Assembly: GCF_004006395.2 (NCBI RefSeq)
Contig: NZ_CP029758.2
Location: forward strand, 2,232,001 to 2,296,000
DNA: 64,000 bases
Direction of reading: 5' to 3'
DNA from: Clostridium sp. AWRP
Lineage (GTDB): Bacteria > Bacillota > Clostridia > Clostridiales > Clostridiaceae
Shown: positions 8,338-16,857 of the stretch, piece by piece
Layout: every line of letters starts with the position of its first letter
How positions within the stretch are numbered: the first letter of the stretch is position 1
The notes under the pieces: generated by a model
The model's database searches: none
Seen by the model: the letters and a program-made list of their open reading frames with translations, nothing else
What the model was told of the DNA's origin: nothing
Position numbers and translations under genes: made by a program

Positions 8338-9744
8338 ATGAATACTAATTTAATAAAAAATTCACCAGAAAAAGTAGTTGAAAGTTTAAGAAAAGTTGTA
8401 GGAAATGATTGGGTTACTAACAATTTATCTCAAATGCAGGGTTATCTTTATGATGAGACTGAAACATTACTTCGTCCAGAAGCATGCAAAGATTGTGTGG
8501 TAGTTAAACCAGCTTCATCTGAGGAGATATCAGAAGTGTTAAAGTATGCAAATAAGGAAGTATTGCCTGTAATCGTCAGGGGCGGCGGTACAGGAGTAGT
8601 TGCTGGAGCAATACCAACACAGCCAAGCATTATTTTATCCTTGGAGAGATTAAATAAGGTTGTTGAATTTGACGAAAAGAATCTTATGATTACTTTAGAA
8701 TCTGGAGCAACACTGTCTCAACTACTTGAAGAATTAAATAAGAATGGCAAATTATTTTTTCCTGTACATCCGGGAGATGAAGGTGCACAAGTGGGAGGAA
8801 TGGTTGCAGCAAATGCAGGTGGTACAAGGGCTGTAAAGCATGGAATTATGAGAAATCATGTTAAAGCGTTGGAAGTAGTTCTTGCCACAGGAGAGATAAT
8901 TACTTTAGGTGGCAAATTACTAAAAAATAATATGGGTTATGATCTGCTTCAACTTATGATAGGAAGTGAAGGAACTCTTGGCATTATTACAAAAGTAACA
9001 CTTAGATTATATGCAAGAAGTAAATACAATGGAACATTACTGGTTTCATTTAACAGCCAGAGAGATGCCTGTGATGCAGTACCTGAAATACTGCAAGAGG
9101 GAATCACACCTCTTGCCATTGAATACATGGATAGAGTAATATCTGAAAAATCAGCAGAGCAGCTTGGAACTACCTGGCCTGCAGCTAAAGGTTCTGTAGA
9201 TTTGATGTTCATATTGGACGAATGCAGTGAAGATGATTTGTATTCTAATAGTGAAAAACTTGTAGAAATATGTGAAAAACATGGTTCTGTAGATAGCATT
9301 GTAGCGGAAACTGAAAAGGATCAGAGACATCTTTTGCAGATAAGAAGTAATGCATATGGTCCTTATAAAGATAATATAGCAGATATTATGGATGTAGCTG
9401 TACCACCGTCTTCTGTACCTGATTTCTTTGATGATGTAAAAAGGTTAACTAAAGAGTATGGTAATGAAATTGTATCTCTTGGTCATATAGGAGATGGAAA
9501 TATTCATAACTTTATCATGGGTGACAATGGCAGACTCCCTGCTAATTATGAGCAGCTTAAAGAAGAGATATACAAGACTGCAATAAAGTATGGTGGAACA
9601 ATAACAGCAGAGCATGGTACAGGAAAGACTAGAAAGAAGCATATGCCTCTTCAGTTTAGTCAGGCTGAAATAAATATCATGGAGAATATTAAAAGAGCTT
9701 TTGACCCAAATAGTATTTTAAGTCCTGGAAATATAGTTGATTAA
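8338..9744 (+). CDS. FAD-linked 2-hydroxyacid (lactate/glycolate-type) dehydrogenase
   Basis: 468 aa, the normal length for the GlcD/LctD family. Seen: an FAD-binding PCMH fold with PVIVRGGGTGVVAGA near residue 80 and GGMVAANAGGTRAVKHG near 140, then the C-terminal oxidase domain with GHIGDGNIHNF and the terminal AEHGTGKTRKKHM. The ribosome site is GGGGG. It is third gene of the T-box operon, after etfBA, so electrons probably pass to Etf. Known relatives oxidise D-lactate, glycolate or 2-hydroxyglutarate. The Ile T-box hints at a branched-chain hydroxyacid or at pyruvate supply for isoleucine, but the substrate is not visible in the sequence. Confidence 0.88.
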   Translation: MNTNLIKNSPEKVVESLRKVVGNDWVTNNLSQMQGYLYDETETLLRPEACKDCVVVKPASSEEISEVLKYANKEVLPVIVRGGGTGVVAGAIPTQPSIILSLERLNKVVEFDEKNLMITLESGATLSQLLEELNKNGKLFFPVHPGDEGAQVGGMVAANAGGTRAVKHGIMRNHVKALEVVLATGEIITLGGKLLKNNMGYDLLQLMIGSEGTLGIITKVTLRLYARSKYNGTLLVSFNSQRDACDAVPEILQEGITPLAIEYMDRVISEKSAEQLGTTWPAAKGSVDLMFILDECSEDDLYSNSEKLVEICEKHGSVDSIVAETEKDQRHLLQIRSNAYGPYKDNIADIMDVAVPPSSVPDFFDDVKRLTKEYGNEIVSLGHIGDGNIHNFIMGDNGRLPANYEQLKEEIYKTAIKYGGTITAEHGTGKTRKKHMPLQFSQAEINIMENIKRAFDPNSILSPGNIVD

Positions 9745-9773
9745 AAGATATATAAATTTCTAATTCTAATAAG

Positions 9774-9818
9774 AGTCTGTGTTAGCTCATTATGTGCTGT
9801 GAGTAGCACAGGCTTTTT
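9774..9818 (+). terminator. Terminator after the Etf/dehydrogenase operon
   Basis: Imperfect stem of GTCTGTGTTAGCTCA with TGAGTAGCACAGGC, then five T. It separates the operon from the ketopantoate-reductase-like gene. Confidence 0.6.
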
Positions 9819-9865
9819 GAATATTAAATTTCCAGTATAATGTTGAAAAAGGAGATGTGTGTAGT

Positions 9866-10774
9866 ATGAAAACCATAAAAAATATATCTGCTATTGGTTT
9901 AGGAGCTATTGGATGTGCCTACACCAGTAAATTGTATGATTTTAATCCAGAAGGAATAAAATTTATAGCTGGAGAAGAAAGAGCTGAAAGGTACAAAAAA
10001 AATGGATTTATAATTAACGGAAAAAAGTATAATTTTACGTATATAGATCCAAAGGAAAAATGCCAGCCAGCAGATTTGATTATTGTATCCGTAAAGTCAA
10101 ATCAGTTAACTCAAGCTATATGTGATATGAGAAACCATGTAGGAGAAAATACTATCATAATTTCTCTCATGAATGGCATTACTAGTGAGGAAATTATAGG
10201 AGAAGAATATGGAATGGATAAAATGCTTTATGCCTTATGCATTGGCATTGATGGAAATCATAAGGGAAACAATATCAGTTTTTCTAATATCGGAAATATA
10301 ACTTTTGGAGAAAAAGTAAATAAGGTCTATTCAGAAAAAGTACAAAAAGTAAAGAATCTCTTTGATAATGCAAAAATTCCTTATAAAATTCCAGAAGACA
10401 TGATGCGTGCTCTGTGGTATAAGTTTATGGTAAATGTAGGTATAAATCAGACTTCAGCAGTTCTTAGGGCAACTTATAGTGTATTTCAAACTAAAAATGA
10501 GGCTAAAGAACTTATGGAATCTGCAATGTGGGAAGTGGTAAAATTATCACAAAAAGTAGGGGTTAATTTAAGCAAAAAAGATATAGAAGAATGGTATAAG
10601 GTGTTAAATACTTTAGGATCTGACAGCAGGACATCAATGTGTCAGGATATTGTATATGGTAGAAAAACTGAAGTTGATATATTTGCAGGTACTGTTTGCA
10701 AGTTAGGAGAGAAATATGGTGTAGACACTCCTGTTAATAAGACACTTTTAAATATAATAAGGTTAATTGAATAG
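9866..10774 (+). CDS. 2-dehydropantoate 2-reductase family protein (ApbA/PanE)
   Basis: 302 aa from the ATG at 9866, eleven bases after GGAG; the GTG at 9857 is too close. Seen: N-terminal Rossmann motif GLGAIGCAY, SVKSNQ, the LMNGITSEE segment, and the C-terminal ApbA_C domain with KFMVNVGINQTSA and DSRTSMCQDI. Known: the family reduces ketopantoate with NADPH for CoA synthesis, but several members act on branched-chain 2-keto acids to give D-2-hydroxyacids. Its place between an FAD hydroxyacid dehydrogenase and the ilv genes leaves both readings open. No panB or panC is nearby, so I give no symbol. Confidence 0.8.
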   Translation: MKTIKNISAIGLGAIGCAYTSKLYDFNPEGIKFIAGEERAERYKKNGFIINGKKYNFTYIDPKEKCQPADLIIVSVKSNQLTQAICDMRNHVGENTIIISLMNGITSEEIIGEEYGMDKMLYALCIGIDGNHKGNNISFSNIGNITFGEKVNKVYSEKVQKVKNLFDNAKIPYKIPEDMMRALWYKFMVNVGINQTSAVLRATYSVFQTKNEAKELMESAMWEVVKLSQKVGVNLSKKDIEEWYKVLNTLGSDSRTSMCQDIVYGRKTEVDIFAGTVCKLGEKYGVDTPVNKTLLNIIRLIE

Positions 10775-10776
10775 GT

Positions 10777-10812
10777 AAAAAATATACCCTTTTAAGGGTA
10801 TATTTTTTTACG
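10777..10812 (+). terminator. Rho-independent terminator after the PanE-like gene
   Basis: A short strong stem, ATATACCCTT with AAGGGTATAT, followed by TTTTTT. Confidence 0.9.
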
Positions 10813-10942
10813 CTTTTTTTAAAAATGGGTAAATATTATCACTATAGCATTGTTATACCAATTAGTTTATTGTAAAATAGAATAGGATTGAGTTTCAAGT
10901 AAAATCCATTGAAGCTTATGGGGAAATTGAGGGGGTTTTAGT

Positions 10943-12859
10943 GTGAATAAAAGTCCTGTAACTGTTTTAAAAGAAAAATGTACAGGTTGCAATAAGTGTA
11001 TAAGAACTTGTCCTATTCTTGGTGCAAATGTTACAACAACTGAAAATGGTGTAAGTAGGGTTTACATAGATGAGGAACGGTGTATTGGATGCGGTGAATG
11101 TGTAAAGGTTTGCGAACATGGGGCTAGAGACTTTAACGATAGTACACAAGGCTTTTTTAAGGATTTGAAAAAAGGCAAAAAAATAACAGTAATAGCTGCA
11201 CCATCTATTATAGTTAATATTAAAAATTACAAGAAATTTTTTGGATATCTTAAATCTTTGGGAGTATCTATAATTTATGATGTTTCTTTCGGTGCAGATA
11301 TTACTACCTGGGCTTATCTAAAAGCAATGAAGGAGAATAATATTTCTTCTTTAATATCGCAGCCCTGTCCTATCGTGGTTAATTATATTGAAAAATATAA
11401 GCCTGAATTAATAGAATATTTAGCGCCTATACACAGTCCTATGATGTGTACTGCTGTTTACTTGAAAAAATATAAGCATATATGTGAAGATATAGCTTTT
11501 CTGTCACCCTGTATTGGCAAGTTAATTGAAATCAATGATAAGAATACAGAGGGGTATGTGAAATATAATGTAACCTATAAGAAGATTTTAGACTATTTGA
11601 GAGATAATAATGTAAATTTGAATAATTACGATGAAGTTGAATTTGATAATGTTCCTGCTTCTCTGGGGGTTGTTTACAGTTTACCAGGTGGATTAAAAGC
11701 AAATGTAAAAGCTAGACCTGAAGAATTACATGTTCTTCAGGTAGAGGGACATAAAGAGGCAATTGAGTACTTGGATAAGTATTCTGATAGAGTTAAAGCT
11801 AATAAGATTCTACCTGGTTTGTTGGATATTTTAAATTGTAAAAATGGATGTAATATAGGTACAGCTTCCTTAGACAATTTAACAGAATATGATATTCAAT
11901 ATAGGTTTCATGATATGAAGGTGGAAAAGTTAAGGGAAAAAACTGGCTTGTTTAAGAAAAAAATCAAATCAATAGACAGGTACTTTGATAAAAATCTTAA
12001 TTTAAACGATTTCGCACGAAAGTATAGTGCACAGAAGGTTAAAAAAATAATTGAACCTTCTCAAAAAGATTATGACAACATATTTAATGAGATGATGAAA
12101 ACTACAACTTTAGGAAAAGAATTTAACTGTTCTGCTTGTGGATATAGTACTTGCAAGGAAATGGTAAAGATGATTTTTAATGGTATAAATTCTAAGGAAA
12201 ATTGTATTTATTATGTGAAGAAAAAAATCAATATGGAATATAGCGAACTGGAAGAAAAAAATGAAGAGGTCAAAGAGTCTATAAACAAAATAACTGTACT
12301 AGCTGAGGAAAGACAGCGAAAATCAAATGAAATAATTAAATTTGCAAATACTCTATTGGCAGCTATAAATGAAGTAAGTAAAGGAAATGAGGAAAGTGCA
12401 TCTGCAATTCAAGATATAGTAGAAGAATTAAAATCAATAATGGATATATCAAGTAAGTTAAAGGAAAATATTCATCAAATAAATGAAAAGTTAGATAAAT
12501 TCACGGATTCGTCAGATAGTATTGTGGCTATTTCAGAGCAGACTAATTTACTTTCGCTGAATGCTGCAATAGAAGCAGCACGTGCAAATGAACATGGAAA
12601 AGGTTTTGCAGTAGTAGCAGATGAAGTAAAAAAGCTAGCAGAGCAATCTAAAACCACTGCACAATCTACTAAAAATGAAGAAAATGAAATGATGCAATCT
12701 ATTTTAAAGGTTATAGAAGTATCTGATTTACTCCAGAACAAAATGGATAATATAAATAGCGATATATTAACTATATCTGAAACTATTCAAGAAATAAGTG
12801 CTAAGAGTCAGGAGATAGTTTCTAGCTCTGAAAAGTTAATAAATAGTGAGTCACATTAA
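10943..12859 (+). CDS. Ferredoxin / [FeFe]-hydrogenase-like / chemoreceptor-signalling fusion protein
   Basis: 638 aa, GTG start after GAGGGGG. Domains in order: two [4Fe-4S] motifs (Cys 13/16/19/23 and 47/50/53/57); a hydrogenase large-subunit-like domain at about 70-370; a further Cys-rich cluster (CSACGYSTC) near 395; a coiled coil; and a methyl-accepting signalling domain with ISEQTNLLSLNAAIEAARA near 530. The H-cluster loops are altered: SQPCPIVVNY, LSPCIGKLIE and CKNGCNIGT replace the usual cysteine-rich forms. There is no membrane segment. Inferred: a soluble redox or gas sensor feeding CheA, not a working hydrogenase. Flanked by terminators, so transcribed alone. Confidence 0.85.
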   Translation: MNKSPVTVLKEKCTGCNKCIRTCPILGANVTTTENGVSRVYIDEERCIGCGECVKVCEHGARDFNDSTQGFFKDLKKGKKITVIAAPSIIVNIKNYKKFFGYLKSLGVSIIYDVSFGADITTWAYLKAMKENNISSLISQPCPIVVNYIEKYKPELIEYLAPIHSPMMCTAVYLKKYKHICEDIAFLSPCIGKLIEINDKNTEGYVKYNVTYKKILDYLRDNNVNLNNYDEVEFDNVPASLGVVYSLPGGLKANVKARPEELHVLQVEGHKEAIEYLDKYSDRVKANKILPGLLDILNCKNGCNIGTASLDNLTEYDIQYRFHDMKVEKLREKTGLFKKKIKSIDRYFDKNLNLNDFARKYSAQKVKKIIEPSQKDYDNIFNEMMKTTTLGKEFNCSACGYSTCKEMVKMIFNGINSKENCIYYVKKKINMEYSELEEKNEEVKESINKITVLAEERQRKSNEIIKFANTLLAAINEVSKGNEESASAIQDIVEELKSIMDISSKLKENIHQINEKLDKFTDSSDSIVAISEQTNLLSLNAAIEAARANEHGKGFAVVADEVKKLAEQSKTTAQSTKNEENEMMQSILKVIEVSDLLQNKMDNINSDILTISETIQEISAKSQEIVSSSEKLINSESH

Positions 12860-12879
12860 TTTAATTGAAGCTATTGTGA

Positions 12880-12916
12880 AAAACTGAGTTGTACAATATA
12901 TAACTCAGTTTTTTAT
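12880..12916 (+). terminator. Terminator after the hydrogenase-like sensor gene
   Basis: Stem AAAACTGAGTT with AACTCAGTTTT, AT-rich loop, then a T run. Confidence 0.9.
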
Positions 12917-12981
12917 TGGCTAAATTAGACAGTATAAGACAAGTGAGTTGACCTTGATTGAAAAAGGATATATTATGTAAT

Positions 12982-13128
12982 ATGACGTTTATGATATTAC
13001 TGCAAAAACTTAAGAACTATACTTACGTGTACCACAGCTGCAATTTTGGACAAAAGCTGTCATCTTTTGCATTAGCGGATGCACTTGGTAAATTTGAAGA
13101 TGAAGATGGTGGGATGAACAAATGGTAG
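12982..13128 (+). CDS. Small ORF (48 aa) overlapping the AEC transporter start; leader peptide or gene remnant
   Basis: Opens at ATG 12982 and closes at TAG 13126-13128, overlapping the next start by seven bases. The protein is not low-complexity: it ends ALGKFEDEDGGMNKW and contains YHSCNFGQ, which reads like the tail of a larger enzyme. The transporter's only nearby ribosome site (GGTGGG) lies inside it. I recognise no family. It may be a translated leader coupling the transporter, or the 3' scrap of a deleted gene. Confidence 0.35.
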   Translation: MTFMILLQKLKNYTYVYHSCNFGQKLSSFALADALGKFEDEDGGMNKW

Positions 13129-14060
13129 TATTAAATGCAATTGGAAGTGTACTTAGCATAGTAATTATGATATGTACAGGATATGTGCTTACAAAATTTA
13201 AATGGCTTAATGAGAACATATCAAAAGTATTTTCAAGATTAGTGTGCAATGTAGCTCTTCCTTGCCTTATGATTTCTAATTTAATGGGTAATTTTACAAG
13301 AGATAAATTGGATCATATAGGTAAAGGACTTATTATACCAGTGTTATCTATGGCGATAGGTTATATACTAGCTATATTGATTTCTAAGATAATAAAAGTG
13401 AAAAAGGAGAGAACTGGTACATTTCGGTCTATGTTTTTTGTATCTAACTCCATATTTATTGGATTGCCCATAAATTTGGCGTTGTTTGGTTCAAAAAGTG
13501 TTCCTTACGTGCTTTTATACTATATAGCAAATACTACTTTTTTTTGGACAATAGGTGCTTATGGAATAAGCTCAGATGGACAAGCTGATAAAAAAACAAG
13601 TATTTTTTCAAAGGAAACTTTAAATAGAATATTTTCTCCTCCACTTATGGGATTTATAATAGCAATGATATTTATATTTTGTGGAATAAAACTTCCTAAG
13701 TTTGTTATGGATACCTGTAAATACTTTGGAGATATGACAACGCCACTTTCTATGTTGTTTATAGGGATAACAATTTACTATGTGGATATAAAGAAAATGA
13801 AGATGAGTAAAGATATATTTTTTGTTCTAATAGGAAGGTTCATTATATCACCAGTTTTAATAATATTTCTGGCAGGTTTCTTCCCTATACCTGAACTCAT
13901 GAAAAAAGTGTTTATAATACAAGCTGCTATGCCGGTAATGACAAATACTTCTATAGTGGCAAAGGCATATGGTGCTGACTATGAATATGCAGCAGTGGTT
14001 ACATCATTGACAACGGCTTTAAGTTTACTAGTTATTCCCATATATATGGCTATAATATAG
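13122..14060 (+). CDS. AEC-family (auxin efflux carrier / malate permease-like) transporter
   Basis: 312 aa with ten or so hydrophobic segments in two halves, as in the family. Seen: an N-terminal TGYVLTKF helix, CNVALPCLMISNL in the first half and QAAMPVMTNTSIVAKAYG in the second, which are the broken-helix motifs of AEC carriers. The start overlaps a 48-aa ORF. Known: bacterial members carry malate, lactate or related organic acids. A T-box on the opposite strand, 280 bases past the stop, points back into this gene. Substrate unknown; a link to branched-chain acids is only inference from neighbours. Confidence 0.85.
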   Translation: MVVLNAIGSVLSIVIMICTGYVLTKFKWLNENISKVFSRLVCNVALPCLMISNLMGNFTRDKLDHIGKGLIIPVLSMAIGYILAILISKIIKVKKERTGTFRSMFFVSNSIFIGLPINLALFGSKSVPYVLLYYIANTTFFWTIGAYGISSDGQADKKTSIFSKETLNRIFSPPLMGFIIAMIFIFCGIKLPKFVMDTCKYFGDMTTPLSMLFIGITIYYVDIKKMKMSKDIFFVLIGRFIISPVLIIFLAGFFPIPELMKKVFIIQAAMPVMTNTSIVAKAYGADYEYAAVVTSLTTALSLLVIPIYMAII

Positions 14061-14064
14061 TTGG

Positions 14065-14117
14065 AAGTTAAGAATTGAAAGTTATCACTTACTCTTAACT
14101 TTCAATTATCAACTTTT
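14065..14117 (+). repeat. Hairpin at the AEC 3' end, related to the ends of the dispersed repeat
   Basis: AAGTTAAGAATTGAAAGTT pairs with a matching arm ending in ATTATCAACTT, followed by TTTTCACTT, so it can serve as terminator. The arms resemble the inverted ends of the longer elements at 20086 and 44889, suggesting a shrunken copy. Confidence 0.55.
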
Positions 14118-14340
14118 CACTTAATTATAATACACTTATTTCTAAATTTAATAAAATTATACACTACTAAATAATAAAATAAACACTTAAAAACAAATTA
14201 AAATACAATTGCAGTTTTTCGGATAAAAAAGATAAATATGAAAATACATTAGTATTAAATTTTAATATTTAAATTACATACACACACTAGATTTTTTGAT
14301 AAAATAAATTTAAAAACAAACAAACTTAAAATAGAGTATA

Positions 14341-14562
14341 AAAAAAACAGACATACACCCCAATGGGGCGAAGGTCTGTCGCTGTACCACCCAAATTATT
14401 ACTCGTATATATAACGGCTGTGCCGGCATAACTTACTTTACATAAAGTTCAGTTTGCAACTTAGGAGTGATTTTCAACAACTGTAGCTTATGGGTTCGCA
14501 CCAAATCCCCATTCTCTGAAAGCATATTTTCGCTTACTCTTCTCCGTCATCGTTTTTTTATT
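14341..14562 (-). promoter_or_regulatory. Orphan T-box leader, isoleucine specifier (ATC), minus strand, no gene behind it
   Basis: Read on the minus strand this is a complete T-box: AGAGAATGGGGATTTGGTG, the specifier ATC (14471-14469) followed by ACTCCTAAG as in the ilvD leader, GCAAACTGAA, the motif GGGTGGTACAGCG (14392-14380) and a terminator CAGACCTTCGCCCC...GTCTG with seven T. The motif has A for C at one site. A consensus promoter precedes it. Downstream on this strand I find no ORF above about 20 codons; the AEC gene lies there in the opposite sense. It may drive an antisense RNA, or be left over from a lost gene. Confidence 0.9.
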
Positions 14563-14569
14563 TGCACTA

Positions 14570-14598
14570 ACTATACTATAAAAAAATATGTATGTCAA
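14570..14598 (-). promoter_or_regulatory. Promoter of the orphan T-box
   Basis: On the minus strand: TTGACA (14598-14593), an exact 17-base spacer and TATAGT (14575-14570). It is the best consensus promoter in the window, so the orphan leader is probably still transcribed. Confidence 0.75.
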
Positions 14599-14846
14599 CA
14601 ATTTTTTAAAAATATATAATTAACTATATAAAGAAATCCTAAATAGAAAATCAAGGTAAAAACCAAATATTTTTACAATCTTTATCTCGGTTAAATATTT
14701 TGATAAACCTAAGCAATAAATTCTAAAAAGCTAAAAGTTTAAATTGAGTATTTGCTTTTATAAAATTATGAAAAATATTTTTTGTGGTAATATAATGTAA
14801 GAAAAACATAATGCAATAAAAAAATAAAAAAAGTTTAAAAAAACTA

Positions 14847-14875
14847 TTGACATTATTCTCATAAGGTATTATTAT
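14847..14875 (+). promoter_or_regulatory. Promoter of the ilvC operon leader
   Basis: TTGACA at 14847-14852, 17-base spacer, TATTAT at 14870-14875. The leader from here to the T-box is about 160 bases of AT-rich DNA in which I see nothing else. The stretch 14600-14840 is likewise AT-rich and featureless. Confidence 0.65.
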
Positions 14876-15039
14876 CGTCACATACACTAAATATTGATAA
14901 AGCAAATTTCAAAAACAAATAAATTTTTCAAAGTGATTTAAAACCAATTAGGTTTATTTTAGTTTTAATAAAATAAATGATATTTATTAGTTATATCCAT
15001 GGGGGTTATTTCTGATTGATATTTTGAATTGGTACAATT

Positions 15040-15263
15040 GTAGAGTATAAAGACAATGATAGGGAAGAGTAAATAGGAAATATTTCTTAGAGAGTGAGAT
15101 TTTGGTGAAAACTCATAAATATGACTATTGAAGGTAGCCTTGGAGTCGTGAGCTGAAACTAAGTAGGCTTTACCGGTAAAACCGTTATTACTTTGAGTAA
15201 AAAATTGGGTGGTACCGCGCGACCAAACTTCTCGCCCCAAGCAGAGAATGTTGGTTGTTTTTT
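15040..15263 (+). promoter_or_regulatory. T-box leader of ilvC, probable valine specifier (GTA)
   Basis: Seen: GAGAGTGAGATTTTGGTG, GTCGTGAGCTGAAAC, the motif GGGTGGTACCGCG at 15207-15219 and a terminator CCAAACTTCTC...GAGAATGTTGG with a T run. With the 20-base interval used in the other leaders the codon is GTA (15134-15136) followed by G. Shifting by one base would give GGT, so the reading is less sure than for the ATC and CTC leaders. Valine fits ilvC and completes an Ile/Val/Leu set. Confidence 0.85.
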
Positions 15264-15507
15264 TATACAAAAAATTAGTGGTAATTGCTCAAATGCTGGT
15301 TTTTAGAATTAAAATAAATTATTTTACAATTAAATAATTTATAAAACGTGAAATATATGTACTTGCAATAGTCATAAAATTCTTAATTATGCGAATTGAA
15401 AATTATTTTTCTAAATATCAAGTAATATATTATTTAAATATTTAAAGTATTAAAAAGTTCAATATATATAAAAATAGTATAAATAAATTATTCAGGAGGA
15501 AAGTATT

Positions 15508-16521
15508 ATGGAAAAATTAAAAGTTTATTATGATGAGGATGCAGATTTGAATCTCTTGAAAGGAAAGAAGATAGCTATACTTGGATTTGGAAGTCAGGGA
15601 CATGCACATGCTTTGAATTTAAAAGAAAGTGGACTCGACGTAATAGTCGGTTTATATAAAGGCAGTAAATCATGGAAAAAGGCTGAAGATTATGGATTTA
15701 AGGTGTATGAAATAGCTGAAGCTGTTAAACAAGCAGATATTATAACAGTACTTCTACCAGATGAAAAACAAAAGCAAATTTATGAAGAAAGCATAAAAGA
15801 TAATTTATCAGAAGGAAATGCATTGTTCTTTGCACATGGATTCAATATTCACTTTAATCAAATAGTACCACCTAAGTTTGTAGATGTTTTAATGATTGCT
15901 CCAAAAGGACCGGGACATATAGTTAGAAGAGAATATACATTAGGCAATGGAGTTCCATGTCTGTATGCAGTATATCAAGATTACAGTGGAAAAGGAAAAG
16001 AAATTGCTTTAGCTTATGGAAAAGGAATTGGCGGAACTAGAGCAGGAGTTATGACTACAACATTTAAAGTTGAAACTGAAACTGATTTATTCGGTGAACA
16101 GGTAGTACTTTGCGGAGGAGTTTCTGAACTTATCAAAGCAGGTTTTGATACATTAGTTGAAGCTGGATATGCTCCTGAAAATGCATATTTTGAATGCTTG
16201 CATGAGATGAAGTTAATAGTTGACTTGATATATGAAGGTGGATTAGCTAGAATGAGATATTCTGTAAGTGATACTGCTGAATATGGAGATTATAAGATAG
16301 GAAAGAGAATAATAAATGACAATACTAGAGCTGAGATGAAAAAAGTTCTTCATGAAATTCAAGATGGAACATTTGCAAGAGAATGGCTTCTTGAGAACCA
16401 AACAGGAAGACCAGGATTTACAGCAAGAAGAAGAATGGAAAAAGATGCTCCAATAGAAAAGGTTGGAAAAGAACTTAGATCAATGATGTCATGGATCAAT
16501 GAAAACCCTGATAATGAGTAA
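15508..16521 (+). CDS. ilvC: Ketol-acid reductoisomerase, copy 1
   Basis: 337 aa, class I KARI length. Seen: GFGSQGHAHALNL near residue 26, the cofactor loop GLYKGSKSWKKAE (its serines suggest NADPH), APKGPGH near 130, and the metal/substrate-binding C-terminal knotted domain with EQVVLCGGVSELI and FECLHEMKLIVDLIYEGG. The ATG follows AGGAGG. Known: the enzyme rearranges and reduces acetolactate or acetohydroxybutyrate in valine, leucine and isoleucine synthesis. It sits about 245 bases after the T-box terminator. The protein is identical to copy 2. Confidence 0.97.
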   Translation: MEKLKVYYDEDADLNLLKGKKIAILGFGSQGHAHALNLKESGLDVIVGLYKGSKSWKKAEDYGFKVYEIAEAVKQADIITVLLPDEKQKQIYEESIKDNLSEGNALFFAHGFNIHFNQIVPPKFVDVLMIAPKGPGHIVRREYTLGNGVPCLYAVYQDYSGKGKEIALAYGKGIGGTRAGVMTTTFKVETETDLFGEQVVLCGGVSELIKAGFDTLVEAGYAPENAYFECLHEMKLIVDLIYEGGLARMRYSVSDTAEYGDYKIGKRIINDNTRAEMKKVLHEIQDGTFAREWLLENQTGRPGFTARRRMEKDAPIEKVGKELRSMMSWINENPDNE

Positions 16522-16637
16522 TTAAAAAGTAGGATATTTGTTAAATTGGGGTAATATTTTAACAGTATATCAATAAAAAATTACTATGAATAACGCTTAT
16601 GAATAAGGGGGCTTATCATTTAGCGGATGAGTTAAGT

Positions 16638-16681
16638 TTACAGGAGAAGTTGGGAAATCACTTTTTCCCCAATTCCTGTAA
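16638..16681 (+). other. Structured hairpin after ilvC copy 1
   Basis: TTACAGGAGAAGTTGGGAAA pairs with TTTCCCCAATTCCTGTAA. No T run follows. A second, weaker stem (CGCTTATGAATAAG with CTTATCATTTAGCG) lies just upstream. Confidence 0.6.
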
Positions 16682-16857
16682 TATAAATATCTATCTTTAT
16701 TAGGGGTAAAATAATTATAGAAATACATAATTATAATTATAAAATTCTTAATTATGGGAATTACAAATCATTTTTTATATCAAATAGTATATTGTTTAAA
16801 TATTTAAAGTATTAAGAAGTTCAATATTATAAATAGATTATTCAGGAGGAAAGTATT

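Larger units (their letters stand above)
15371..16720 (+). repeat. Tandem duplication unit 1 (ilvC plus flanks)
   Basis: About 1.35 kb from the AT-rich spacer (ATAAAATTCTTAATTATG) through ilvC to the 3' hairpins. The coding part is nearly identical to unit 2; the flanks have diverged more. Confidence 0.85.

Noticed and set aside
10943..12859. Working [FeFe]-hydrogenase
   Set aside because: The three H-cluster loops lack the usual cysteine pattern, and the C-terminus is a signalling domain.
14965..15270. 101-codon minus-strand ORF
   Set aside because: It is the reverse complement of the ilvC T-box leader; no ribosome site and no family likeness.
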